DNA of 64,000 bases, taken from NCBI GenBank assembly GCA_007679095.1, contig VEFU01000014.1, positions 19,574 to 83,573 on the forward strand, in the 5' to 3' direction. Shown here piece by piece: positions 27,113-35,628 of this stretch; the first letter of the stretch is position 1; every line of letters starts with the position of its first letter. This DNA is from Paenibacillus bovis (GTDB lineage: Bacteria > Bacillota > Bacilli > Bacillales > Bacillaceae_C). Position numbers and translations under genes: made by a program. The notes below the pieces were generated by a model, which did no database searches, was not told the origin of the DNA, and worked only from the letters and a program-made list of their open reading frames with translations.

Positions 27113-27928
27113 ATGTGTGAAACACTTGGTATCCCTAAAAGTTCTTACTATCAATCGTTTAATAAAATCGAATCCAATAGAGATCGTGAAAATCGAGAAT
27201 TAACCGAAAAAATTAAAGAAATTCATATGGAAAGCAAAAGACGATACGGAGCACCAAAAATTCATGAACTACTTGGTAAAAAGGGCTATAAAGTTAGTAT
27301 TAAACGTGTTCAGCGATTAATGTCAGACGCTGGCATTCGTTCGATCACAGTTCAGAAGTTTCGTCCTACCCCAAGTAAAGAAAAAGTAGTAGAACGTGAA
27401 AACATCTTGAAAAGGGACTTTTCAACTACTACTATCAACGAAAAGTGGGTTGGTGACATTACGTATATTCATACACTAAAAGATGGATGGTGCTATTTAG
27501 CATCTGTATTAGATTTGCATTCAAAAAAGGTTATCGGTTATTCTTTTTCACGTTCTATGACTACAGAATTGATAGAAAAGGCTTTAGAAAATGCGTATAT
27601 CACACAAAATCCAAATGAAGGTGTAATCTTTCATTCAGACTTAGGTTCACAGTATACAAGTGATGACTTTGCCAAAAAAATACAATCTTACCACATGACA
27701 CATTCCTTTAGTTATAAGGGTAGCCCTTATGACAATGCTTGTATAGAGTCATTTCATGCGATCTTGAAAAAAGAAGAAGTGAACCATGTTCAATATATAG
27801 ATTTTGAAACGGCAAGAATAGCGTTATTTGAATATATCGAAGGCTGGTATAACCGCAAAAGGATTCATGGCAGACTTGGCTATAAAACTCCACAAGAGGT
27901 AGAAAACAGTATTAGGCTTTCAGCGTAG
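27113..27928 (+). CDS. IS3-family transposase OrfB
   Basis: A 271-residue DDE transposase. The rve core has Asp in WVGDITYI, Asp in FHSDLGSQY and Glu in NACIESFHAILKKE; the C-terminus has LGYKTPQEV. The frame is open upstream to the AAAAAAG slip site inside orfA, so the active form is probably the OrfAB fusion. It appears intact. Confidence 0.9.
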   Translation: MCETLGIPKSSYYQSFNKIESNRDRENRELTEKIKEIHMESKRRYGAPKIHELLGKKGYKVSIKRVQRLMSDAGIRSITVQKFRPTPSKEKVVERENILKRDFSTTTINEKWVGDITYIHTLKDGWCYLASVLDLHSKKVIGYSFSRSMTTELIEKALENAYITQNPNEGVIFHSDLGSQYTSDDFAKKIQSYHMTHSFSYKGSPYDNACIESFHAILKKEEVNHVQYIDFETARIALFEYIEGWYNRKRIHGRLGYKTPQEVENSIRLSA

Positions 27929-27956
27929 TCACTAGACATCGCTTGTGCACCGCTTT

Positions 27957-28051
27957 ACATGGAGGGCGGGCATGATAGCCTTGTCTGGCGATGCCGATGG
28001 TGTGCCATCTGGTTTCTCGGCAGGACGATCATGCCCGCGGAGGCTCCATGT
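27957..28051. repeat. GC-rich multi-stem hairpin at the IS 3' end
   Basis: ACATGGAG pairs with CTCCATGT and, inside that, GGGCATGAT with ATCATGCCC; an inner GATGG/CCATC hairpin follows. It is much more GC-rich than its surroundings. It is probably part of the IS tail but could form a stable RNA. Confidence 0.65.
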
Positions 28052-28244
28052 CAAGCGCCTTGGCCCAACCCATTTTTCTCAGGACAGGCATCGAATTTAA
28101 ACTTAACTTTTTTGTGTCCAAAATATTGACGTAGATCCAGTATGAATTACTTTCTTCCAATATTATATTAACTAAATACCAAACTACACCAAGAGCTAAA
28201 ATATTAAGTAGCGCTAGAATTACTACTAGTAATTTTTTTTTCAT
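28029..28244 (-). CDS. N-terminal membrane-helix fragment, likely 5' half of the ankyrin protein
   Basis: A 71-residue frame. The first 50 residues (MKKKLLVVILALLNILALGV...) form one transmembrane helix followed by a short soluble stretch. The last 20 residues are read from IS DNA. It faces the same way as the truncated ankyrin frame on the other side of the IS. The two are plausibly one membrane-anchored ankyrin protein split by the insertion, but the exact frame join is not resolved. Confidence 0.5.
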   Translation of the reverse strand: MKKKLLVVILALLNILALGVVWYLVNIILEESNSYWIYVNILDTKKLSLNSMPVLRKMGWAKALDMEPPRA

Positions 28245-28403
28245 TTAAGTCAAATCTCCAAAAAAGTCAATATTTATTTAGTCTTTAAATCCATTCTTAG
28301 GTGATATACACATGATTTATTATTAAAAAGCCTTAACAGCTTTTTGATTAAGCTGTATATAAAGATATCAATCAAAGGTATTTGTTATGATTCATAAATC
28401 TTA

Positions 28404-28655
28404 CTATGTAAATGTTCTTTTCGATGCGACAAAGTTATTGTCTATATGTAACTCTATTAAGTAATATAATAGCCTACTTTTACAAATTACCCTCACATTT
28501 TTTCCATCTAATTTTCCTTTAACAGATGTACCAAATGGAGTCACTAGAGTATGCTTATCTTGAAAGACACCATTAATCAATAGCTTATTGCCCATGCCAT
28601 CTTCCTCATAACTTATTATGTTGCCTTCATATAAGAATTCAGTTTTTTTCCCCAA
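28404..28655 (-). CDS. Small hypothetical protein
   Basis: An 83-residue β-rich soluble protein (MGKKTEFLYEGNIISYEEDG). It uses a TTG start with GGAAGGA four bases upstream. There is no hydrophobic helix or known motif. It stands alone between longer intergenic regions. Confidence 0.5.
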   Translation of the reverse strand: MGKKTEFLYEGNIISYEEDGMGNKLLINGVFQDKHTLVTPFGTSVKGKLDGKNVRVICKSRLLYYLIELHIDNNFVASKRTFT

Positions 28656-28878
28656 TGATTCCTTCCTTTCTATTTAAATTATACTAACTTTCAGCCCTAC
28701 TATTTAAATACATTTGATTTTTTGAGATAACCTTATTCCGCTAAATAACACAACCAAATTATCATCTTTTCTTATCATGTGATGTTCATCAAACCTAGTT
28801 TACTTCCGAACCTCGGAAACCATAGAACAATCCTTTCAACTATAAAAAATAATACTCAATCTTTTCACTTATTCTTTT

Positions 28879-29487
28879 TTACATAATTCCTGTTAATTCT
28901 TTAACCTGTTTACCATTTTCAAACTGATATTTACAGTTACCATTCTCAGCATATTGATGAACAATTCTACCAGTGCCATGAAATTTGCCATCTTTCCATT
29001 CACCTTCATAAGCTAGGATGTCAGAGTTTTTATAATAAGCTCTTCCATAACCATTAGGCTTCCCATCTTGCAAATCTCCTATATAATCAGCTTCCTCAAT
29101 GAATTGTCCATATATTTCTTCATTAATTGGTACAACCTTTACTTTTTCTTTTCTATATTCTAACTGCGGTATCCATTTATAATTTATATCCATTTCACTT
29201 AATTTTTTCTCAAATACAATTTCTTCTCCACTAAACAATTTACTTTTCGTTAATTTAATAACATCTCCCGGCTTAACTATTGCAATTGGAGTAACAGCAA
29301 CACTAGTTGATAATGTTCTACAGTTGAATTTATTATTTATATAGACTTTCAAACCGGATGGAACTTCAAATGTCGGAATTAAAAAAGCACCTTCATTTAT
29401 TTTCAATTTATGTACCCCTCTCGTCATTGTAATTACCCTATAAAATATTGCTATAGGATCTCTTTTTATATCGGTAATTTTACCCAT
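28879..29487 (-). CDS. MORN-repeat protein
   Basis: A 202-residue protein. The N-terminal 125 residues form an unrecognised, β-rich domain. The C-terminal part has two to three MORN motifs (YIGDLQDGKPNGYGRAYY and YEGEWKDGKFHGTGRIVH). MORN repeats are β-hairpin modules used for membrane or protein contacts. The function is unknown. Only a weak ribosome site precedes the ATG. Confidence 0.75.
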   Translation of the reverse strand: MGKITDIKRDPIAIFYRVITMTRGVHKLKINEGAFLIPTFEVPSGLKVYINNKFNCRTLSTSVAVTPIAIVKPGDVIKLTKSKLFSGEEIVFEKKLSEMDINYKWIPQLEYRKEKVKVVPINEEIYGQFIEEADYIGDLQDGKPNGYGRAYYKNSDILAYEGEWKDGKFHGTGRIVHQYAENGNCKYQFENGKQVKELTGIM

Positions 29488-29726
29488 TTCTTTAGTTTTG
29501 ACAGTCTTTTACATAGGTTAAGGAGAGGTGCAATACGAGTCCTACTATAACTACCAAAAGATTTTTAAAGATTAGCATTTCCACGAACTACTCTTTATAA
29601 AAAAATCGCTATAACTTGTTAACAATAAATAGAACAGATTCTTATTAGCCGATGTATTTAGATACGAAAATAAGTTGCTGATGCCCAGTAGGTATATACA
29701 AAATATTGAGTTACCTCTATTTGTAA

Positions 29727-31016
29727 TTATATTTTCTTCATATATTGATTCGTTTTTTGTTGTAATCTCTTTATCTCGCTCTGAAGGGAAAAAGAATGAA
29801 CACCGCTTTTAGTTATAATTGCCATTACATTTGGAAGTAAATCTATGACAAGCATTGACCCTTTTTTAATCGATTCATTTATAGTATTTAATTCTTCTTT
29901 TCTATTAGTAAGGTAAGCTACTTCACCTTTATAACGTCGTTCAATATCTTCCCAAACCGCATTATTAGCTTTAGAACTAACCATTTCTTCCCTTAACTTT
30001 TCTATTTTTCCTTTTTTAATACTAAGCTTCTGATCGATTTGAGATATCACTTTTCTTATCAAGTCATCCATCGCTTCATTCATTTCTTTCTCTTGCTTTT
30101 TAGAGAATGCTCGTCTAATTCCAGTAGATAATCTACCACCTTGACTTGCTCCAGCGAATGCTCCAAACATAGCACCAGTGATACCTCCAGCGGGGCCAAA
30201 CAACATCGTACCAGCTACAATTCCAGCTTTTTGCCCTAATGCTCCTAATACTACTCTTGAAGATGTATCGCTCACTATGTTAAACACAGCTTGATTAATT
30301 GCCACATTATCTTTCCAGACCCTTTTAATGTTATAAATAGAACTAACGCCTGCTGCAATCCACGGAATCTCAAAATCTAATAAATCATCCGCATGTGTTA
30401 TTGTCGTAGATGTAGCATCTATTACTTCATCTCTTGAAATATTAGATACATATACATTGGGATTTCCTTCAAAGTATGGTGCAAGTTCTTCATTCACATA
30501 AACTGGAATGTCTGGATATGTTTCCAGATGTTCTCTTACACCGTCTGGATTAGCTAAATTTTTCACTTGAAAGGGCTGACCATCAACTAATATATCCCAG
30601 CTCGGATTATTCGAGTCTTCGGGAAATTCTACGTCATGCCCCTTGGCTTGTAATTCAGCAGCTATCATTTGTTCCGCAACATATCCTTGTAGCTGGGCCA
30701 TATCACCAGTTAAAACCGTTGTATCAATTTGACTTGAGAACTGACTTAACGTAAATAGAGATGACAAATCTTCTGTTCTAGCAAAATCAAGTCCTGTCAC
30801 TACAGTCGGATTAATCATAACAAGATCATAAATAAACTCACCGGCACTTACTGTTGAAATTGCAGCCGTCTGTTTTAGTTGTTCCGGAGTACCAAACAAC
30901 ATTGTTTGCAGTCTATTTTGCTTTTGAGACTTTTCTTCTTCGACTGCGCAATGTAGAGCATCTTCATACATCCCGTTTTTCCAATAATCCCAGAATTGTT
31001 TATTCGATATACTCAT
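29727..31016 (-). CDS. Putative PD-(D/E)XK-like and glycine-zipper membrane protein
   Basis: A 429-residue protein from the ATG at 31016, chosen because AGAGGGG lies seven bases upstream. Around residues 125-160, EQMIAAELQAKGHDVEFPED, SWDILVDG and FQVKN give the E...D...QxK pattern of PD-(D/E)XK nuclease-like folds. Residues 230-310 contain hydrophobic and glycine-zipper stretches (GPAGGITGAMFGAFAGASQG) that could insert into a membrane. The C-terminal 120 residues are coiled coil. It starts five bases after the stop of the next gene upstream, so the two are translationally coupled. I know no described family with this architecture; a conflict or immunity role is inferred. Confidence 0.6.
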   Translation of the reverse strand: MSISNKQFWDYWKNGMYEDALHCAVEEEKSQKQNRLQTMLFGTPEQLKQTAAISTVSAGEFIYDLVMINPTVVTGLDFARTEDLSSLFTLSQFSSQIDTTVLTGDMAQLQGYVAEQMIAAELQAKGHDVEFPEDSNNPSWDILVDGQPFQVKNLANPDGVREHLETYPDIPVYVNEELAPYFEGNPNVYVSNISRDEVIDATSTTITHADDLLDFEIPWIAAGVSSIYNIKRVWKDNVAINQAVFNIVSDTSSRVVLGALGQKAGIVAGTMLFGPAGGITGAMFGAFAGASQGGRLSTGIRRAFSKKQEKEMNEAMDDLIRKVISQIDQKLSIKKGKIEKLREEMVSSKANNAVWEDIERRYKGEVAYLTNRKEELNTINESIKKGSMLVIDLLPNVMAIITKSGVHSFSLQSEIKRLQQKTNQYMKKI

Positions 31017-31020
31017 ACTG

Positions 31021-32625
31021 TTACCCCTCTTCACTCGTTGGCAATAGTTGTTGTGAAGATGCACTTAAATGTTCGAGTCCATAATTCTGCTTTTCCATTG
31101 CCTTAATATCCTGCCTAATACTGCTCTGGTTTTGATTAACTTGCTTTAATAAAGATTCCAGACTATTTTTATATGTCATTTTCTCATTCTTAGATTGGCG
31201 TAATTCTCTAAGATTGCATTTACTAGCTTGAATCCTTTCCCGTTCTATTTGTTTGAAAGAACTAGTTGATTTTAATACATCTTCAACCATTAAATATAGA
31301 TACTTATTCATTTTTTTCTCTTCGCTTTTAATATCAAATGTTGTACCCAAATTTGAAAATTTATTCCCTATTCTCCTGAAAAAACTATCATTCACAGCAT
31401 CTACTTTTTTCGCCTGCTGTAAAGATTGTATCCTATCATTAATATACTGGTATTCAATTCTATTCTTTTGAAAATCTCCATTTATCCCTAAATCTTCTAG
31501 ATTACTAGACTTCAATGCGTAATAAATTTGTTTCTTCTCTTCACGTATTTTTTGTTCCTCATTATGTATCGCTGAATTCATATAATTTATTTTTTCTTTT
31601 GTTTCCCTAATGTTTCTTTGTAATTTTAGTCCTTCAGCATGTTCATTTTCTAATTCAATTTGTAACTTGCAATACGCATCGAAACGTCGATTCCATTCGG
31701 CTATAAATAAATCGAAAGAAACGTCATCCGCTCCCTGACTCATAAAAGGCAGTGTAATTTGCATGACTATAATAGGCATCAGTTTTTTCTTTAATGATTT
31801 ATTTTGATGGTTCACAAGTAACGCACCGCCACCTAGAAGTACTGGAACTAGGAATAATGGATTAGCCAACACGGCTATCGTAGATGTTAATCCTGTATAA
31901 ACACCAAATGGTAAAGTGATACCAAAGAGGCCAGCAAATGAAGCAAGTAAAGATGTTGCGGTGGTGTAGAAGGCAAACCCACTAACTTCAACAATTATAG
32001 CAAATACAATACTTGACCCACTTGTTGCTATTGCCTTACGAATCATTTCATCCGTTAGATCATCAACACCCAACTTTTCCTTAATTTTTCTTTGCTTTTC
32101 TTCAGGTAAACCTTGTATGTATTCATTAACTTGTGAAGCAAATTTCGTTTGATCATCAATAGTAAAATCCTTGAAACTATTATCAAGTTCATTAAATAGC
32201 TTACTCATTTGGAATTTAATCATCTGTTGTAACTTTGTTGAATTCCATTCATTTTCTGCAAAAGACTTAAATTGTTTATCCTGTTTTAATAATAGCTGAT
32301 AAACGTCTTTTACAATAAATGTAGATTGGTCCACAATTTCTTGCTCTAATGTGTATTTCGTTCCTCTTAATTTCAATAACCTTGTTATTTCAAGAAACAA
32401 GTCGACCTGAAGAACTTGATCTTCTACATTTCTAAGCTTATTTACTTCTTGCTCTAAATGGTATGTAAAGTTATCACTTTCTTCTTTAGATAACTTAGAT
32501 ATAACATCTTTTGTCTTTGACGATAAAAGATGACCGATATTCGTTTTCAGTAATAATGCATAGACCATTCTAAGATCTGTTCCTTTTAATGTAACTATGC
32601 TGTTAGCTAATATCTGTCCATCCAA
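31021..32625 (-). CDS. Large coiled-coil protein with a central YaaW-like hydrophobic domain
   Basis: A protein of 534 residues from a TTG start at 32625 with AGGAG eight bases upstream; the longer frame from 32658 has no ribosome site and would overlap the promoter. The N-terminal 200 residues are helical. The centre (LPEEKQRKIKEKLG..., then ITLPFGVYTGLTSTIAVLAN and LFLVPVLLGGGALL) resembles the hydrophobic core of the YaaW family, which I propose tentatively. The C-terminal 220 residues are long coiled coil. First gene of the two-gene operon, behind an operator-like dyad. Confidence 0.55.
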   Translation of the reverse strand: MDGQILANSIVTLKGTDLRMVYALLLKTNIGHLLSSKTKDVISKLSKEESDNFTYHLEQEVNKLRNVEDQVLQVDLFLEITRLLKLRGTKYTLEQEIVDQSTFIVKDVYQLLLKQDKQFKSFAENEWNSTKLQQMIKFQMSKLFNELDNSFKDFTIDDQTKFASQVNEYIQGLPEEKQRKIKEKLGVDDLTDEMIRKAIATSGSSIVFAIIVEVSGFAFYTTATSLLASFAGLFGITLPFGVYTGLTSTIAVLANPLFLVPVLLGGGALLVNHQNKSLKKKLMPIIVMQITLPFMSQGADDVSFDLFIAEWNRRFDAYCKLQIELENEHAEGLKLQRNIRETKEKINYMNSAIHNEEQKIREEKKQIYYALKSSNLEDLGINGDFQKNRIEYQYINDRIQSLQQAKKVDAVNDSFFRRIGNKFSNLGTTFDIKSEEKKMNKYLYLMVEDVLKSTSSFKQIERERIQASKCNLRELRQSKNEKMTYKNSLESLLKQVNQNQSSIRQDIKAMEKQNYGLEHLSASSQQLLPTSEEG

Positions 32626-32643
32626 TAGAAACACTCCTACGAT

Positions 32644-32673
32644 TCGTATATAGTACAATTATACTATATACGA
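32644..32673 (-). promoter_or_regulatory. Perfect operator-like dyad over the -10 of the two-gene operon
   Basis: Perfect 12-base arms (TCGTATATAGTA and TACTATATACGA) flank six bases. On the minus strand a TATAAT (32658-32663) lies in the centre of the dyad, 33 bases before the TTG start. The -35 region is weak. The arrangement predicts a dimeric repressor that occludes the promoter. No regulator gene is encoded in the operon. Confidence 0.65.
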
Positions 32674-32716
32674 TTAGGAATTTGAGTTCATATCGGAATT
32701 TTATAACATAAAAAAA

Positions 32717-32761
32717 GGCGTAATAGAACCCCACCAATATACTGGCAAGTTTATATTACGC
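32717..32761 (-). terminator. Terminator upstream of the two-gene operon
   Basis: GCGTAATA pairs with TATTACGC on the minus strand and is followed by eight T's. It insulates the operon from readthrough coming from island C. Confidence 0.7.
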
Positions 32762-32830
32762 TAATAATTCTTTAATTAGTTAGAACAACTGATAAATTTA
32801 GTTCAAAAGACTCTTAATTTTTATAGCATC

Positions 32831-32986
32831 TGTTACCGGCATGCCGCCCGTAAGTTGAGAGTGTGTTACATCGTTAATAAGAGGTGCATCAAGTGCGGTA
32901 AATCAACGTTTTGGATGTTACTTACTGCAACATCTTTAACGGGGATTTACCGTTTATTATTGGATTGCGTTAGCAAAATGTTAGCA
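32831..32986. other. Left end of island C (att core copy and arm sites)
   Basis: GGCATGCCGCCCGTAAGTTG then AGAGTGTGT, the GGTAAATC/GATTTACC inverted repeat (32897-32904 and 32944-32951) and GTTAGCA-AAAT-GTTAGCA (32969-32986) repeat the layout at 24051-24192. The sequence left of the core has lost the matching arm. The stretch from here to 33244 holds no gene. Confidence 0.7.
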
Positions 32987-33244
32987 TGTACTACTAACAT
33001 TTTTAATTGGACAATTGACTACTTTAACTTTAAAAGGCAAAGCATTCAAACCTACAAAATTTGTAGATAAGTCATAATGTATATTTAAAGTATTTACTTA
33101 TTTAATCTTGGCATTAAAATACCTACGCACCGTTCACTTTATAATTATTAGTTAAACTTAACACAGAATTTAATAATTTATGAGAATAACAAATAAATAA
33201 TATCCTTCTTATATATCTTTAAGATAAATTTTTATACTATTATT

Positions 33245-35131
33245 CTAATACGCTTGATTGTTTTCATCAAATCTAATTAATGCGTTTCCATTTTTAAACT
33301 CCTCCACTAAATGGAAATTACTCAACCCCGCTTCAGTCCAAATAGATTTGGGTATATGCTCTAACAAGATAATCTGAAAATCAGTTTTTAACTCTGTAAC
33401 TATATAATTTATAAAATAATCAAGTAGTTGCATTGCAATTGTAATTTTTCCTTTATCAGATTTTTTTATTTTTTCCCAAGGTAATTTTCTCACTTTGTTT
33501 TCTTTTTCTTCTCCAAAGTACGGTCTACTAGGTTGATCTAATATTAACCATTGAGGTACATAAGGGGACTTTTGAATTAATATTAGCTCATGTAGACCCA
33601 AAAATAAGCATAAGTGTAGAAACATATGATTTGAACTACTACCTACTTTACTTGGATATGCTGATCTAGGCCTTCTTAATTCGAGTTTCTTTTCTTTATA
33701 ATTAAAAGAAGACTTATACCCTTCATAATTATCTAGGGCATCACCACTTTTATCTAAATAAACCTGAATTAATTCATCTAACAACCTCAATATTGTTTCT
33801 CTTTTATCTTGATAGTCAATTAATTTTATATCATTTATTTGTTCTTCAATATTTTTGATTTTCTCACTTATGTTTTCTTCATCGTCAGATTCAACCCATT
33901 GTTGTTTATAAAGTTCTAATTTGACTCTAAGTTCACCGATAAATATTAGCTTATCTATCTCGTTCTTTGTAGATTTATCATTAATAGGTATATCAAAGAT
34001 TGTTGAATCGATATCATGAACTTTATCTTCATATTCTCTTATTTTATAATTTACATTAAAATCAAAAGGCAATTTCCCTTTATTATTCTGTGTTATCTGT
34101 TCGTATTCATCTTGTAAACTACTAATAAGTAGATCTAATTCTGGAATCTTTAGTAACTTGTAACTTTCATTCAAAATTCTAACTGGTTTTAGACTATCAA
34201 GTTTATTTTTCTCTAATTTCTTATACCTTTCAATTTCAAGTTTAAATTTCTTGAGGTTTCTTATTTTTCTTAAAACTTTGTTTTTCTCTGTTTTTAATTT
34301 ATTTATTCTTTCAAGGTTGATCTCTATACTTTCTTCTTTATATGTACTACTTATCTCTTCAAATCTTTTCATCAGTTTAGCTGGGTCTGTTAAATCATAA
34401 TCTATTAAATTTAATTCTTTTGCTTTCTTCGATAATTCAACTATATTCTTATTGAAAACTTCAACTTCTTTGTCTATTAGAGTTAGTTTTCTTTTCCATT
34501 GTTTTAAATCTGCATTTAAAACATTAAGCTTTTCTTTCTTTAATAGATTTTCTTCTGTTTCAATCCCTACTGCTAAATCAAAAATATTCATCAACGCATC
34601 TCTATACCTGTCAATATTCTGCTTATCAAAGAATATCTCACTATGATCAATTGTATCACCTGATAGAGTATTAAACATAAAAAAGTAACGTGGTGATATT
34701 TTACTTCCTAAAGTGATACTTTTCCCTCCATATGGAAATACCGTTCTCTCAGTAATGCTAAATTCTTTATCAATAATTTTTTTAATTTGTTTTTCATCAT
34801 TATTTACAGCAGGCACCTTGGGAATATAACCATCGGCATGAAAAAAATAATCTTTTGACACCTCTCTTTTCTCAATGCTTCCTCTACCAAGTGTATATAC
34901 GTTATCATTAATATTAAAATTTATTCCATACCACTTAACATTTTCATTAATTATCTCATCAGTTATATCTGCTCTACTGCCAAAAAAACAATAATCAATA
35001 ATACTTATTATTTCAGTTTTACCGGTTCCGCTGTCTCCTGTTATTACATTAATCTTATTTTCCCTAAATTTTATTTCCCTTAAATTTCCGCTTTTTAGCC
35101 AAAGCAATATTTTATTTATACTGAATTTCAT
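33245..35131 (-). CDS. ABC-three-component system ATPase (DUF3732-like)
   Basis: A 628-residue SMC/RecN-like ATPase. Walker A is ITGDSGTGKTE near residue 30; long coiled coils occupy about residues 190-330 and 400-440. The C-terminal half has LRRPRSAYPSKVGSSSNHM, a likely signature region, and WLILDQPSRPYF as Walker B/D-loop-like. This is the ATPase of ABC-3C conflict systems (annotated DUF3732). It overlaps the middle component by four bases (ATGA). It is thought to sense invading DNA and license the partner effector; the mechanism is not established for this subtype. Confidence 0.8.
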   Translation of the reverse strand: MKFSINKILLWLKSGNLREIKFRENKINVITGDSGTGKTEIISIIDYCFFGSRADITDEIINENVKWYGINFNINDNVYTLGRGSIEKREVSKDYFFHADGYIPKVPAVNNDEKQIKKIIDKEFSITERTVFPYGGKSITLGSKISPRYFFMFNTLSGDTIDHSEIFFDKQNIDRYRDALMNIFDLAVGIETEENLLKKEKLNVLNADLKQWKRKLTLIDKEVEVFNKNIVELSKKAKELNLIDYDLTDPAKLMKRFEEISSTYKEESIEINLERINKLKTEKNKVLRKIRNLKKFKLEIERYKKLEKNKLDSLKPVRILNESYKLLKIPELDLLISSLQDEYEQITQNNKGKLPFDFNVNYKIREYEDKVHDIDSTIFDIPINDKSTKNEIDKLIFIGELRVKLELYKQQWVESDDEENISEKIKNIEEQINDIKLIDYQDKRETILRLLDELIQVYLDKSGDALDNYEGYKSSFNYKEKKLELRRPRSAYPSKVGSSSNHMFLHLCLFLGLHELILIQKSPYVPQWLILDQPSRPYFGEEKENKVRKLPWEKIKKSDKGKITIAMQLLDYFINYIVTELKTDFQIILLEHIPKSIWTEAGLSNFHLVEEFKNGNALIRFDENNQAY

Positions 35132-35628
35132 ATTTCCACCCTTAATTGTAAATATAAATTTTCTTTCCTTTGATTTAGTAGTTTTCCAATACCTTTAGAG
35201 GCCTTTACTATATTAAACGCTCTTATTCCTATATCTTTTTTTTCTGTACTTTCTAACAGCAAACTCTCGTCACTATCCTTCAAGACAATCATTCCATCTT
35301 TTTGAATTGAAATTAGATTCATAGCAGCTAAGATAAGTGTTGAATTAGCTGATATTTCTAGCAGTGAATAGAATCTTTCATTAAAATTCGAGAAAAATTC
35401 TGGTTTTTTTATTATTAACTGATCTATACTCTTAACATCTGTTCTTGAATCATTTATATATCTAACAATATTGTTATGAAAAGCTAATGGTAAAATTAAC
35501 ATAACTTTTGCACTGCTCATTTTATGAGCATGTTTTAACACATAGTATATGGCTATCAATCCCAATACCTCATTGTTAAAGGAGTCATTTGAATAATAAT
35601 CACTATTTCTGTAATTTACTTCCCTCAA
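35128..35628 (-). CDS. ABC-three-component system middle component
   Basis: A 166-residue soluble protein that bridges the effector and ATPase genes with four-base overlaps at both ends. The sequence YYSNDSFNNEVLGLIAIYYV and the helical remainder fit the small middle-component (MC) proteins of ABC-3C systems. These are proposed to link ATPase and effector. The assignment rests mainly on size, position and general resemblance. Confidence 0.7.
   Translation of the reverse strand: MREVNYRNSDYYSNDSFNNEVLGLIAIYYVLKHAHKMSSAKVMLILPLAFHNNIVRYINDSRTDVKSIDQLIIKKPEFFSNFNERFYSLLEISANSTLILAAMNLISIQKDGMIVLKDSDESLLLESTEKKDIGIRAFNIVKASKGIGKLLNQRKENLYLQLRVEI

Larger units (their letters stand above)
26735..28090 (+). 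mobile_element. Second IS3-family insertion sequence (boundaries approximate)
   Basis: orfA and orfB on the plus strand, followed by a GC-rich structured tail of about 160 bases. Possible ends are near TCCATGGACACAG (left) and CTCAGGACAGG (right, containing the complement of TGTCC). I could not place a convincing target duplication, so the ends are approximate. It belongs to a different IS3 subgroup from the element at 24673. Confidence 0.7.
24051..32850. mobile_element. Island B, second layer at the groEL hotspot
   Basis: An 8.8-kb segment between two copies of the groEL-terminus/arm motif. The left end is complete. The right end lacks the integrase remnant and the CTCTCATCTTAC arm, so it has decayed or been trimmed. 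Cargo is two IS3-family elements, small membrane and unknown proteins, a MORN protein and a two-gene putative conflict operon. Confidence 0.6.

Noticed and set aside
32855..33070. A 71-codon plus-strand frame at the left end of island C
   Set aside because: It is the same att-end sequence as at 19485, not a gene; the similarity between these two frames reflects the repeated att DNA.
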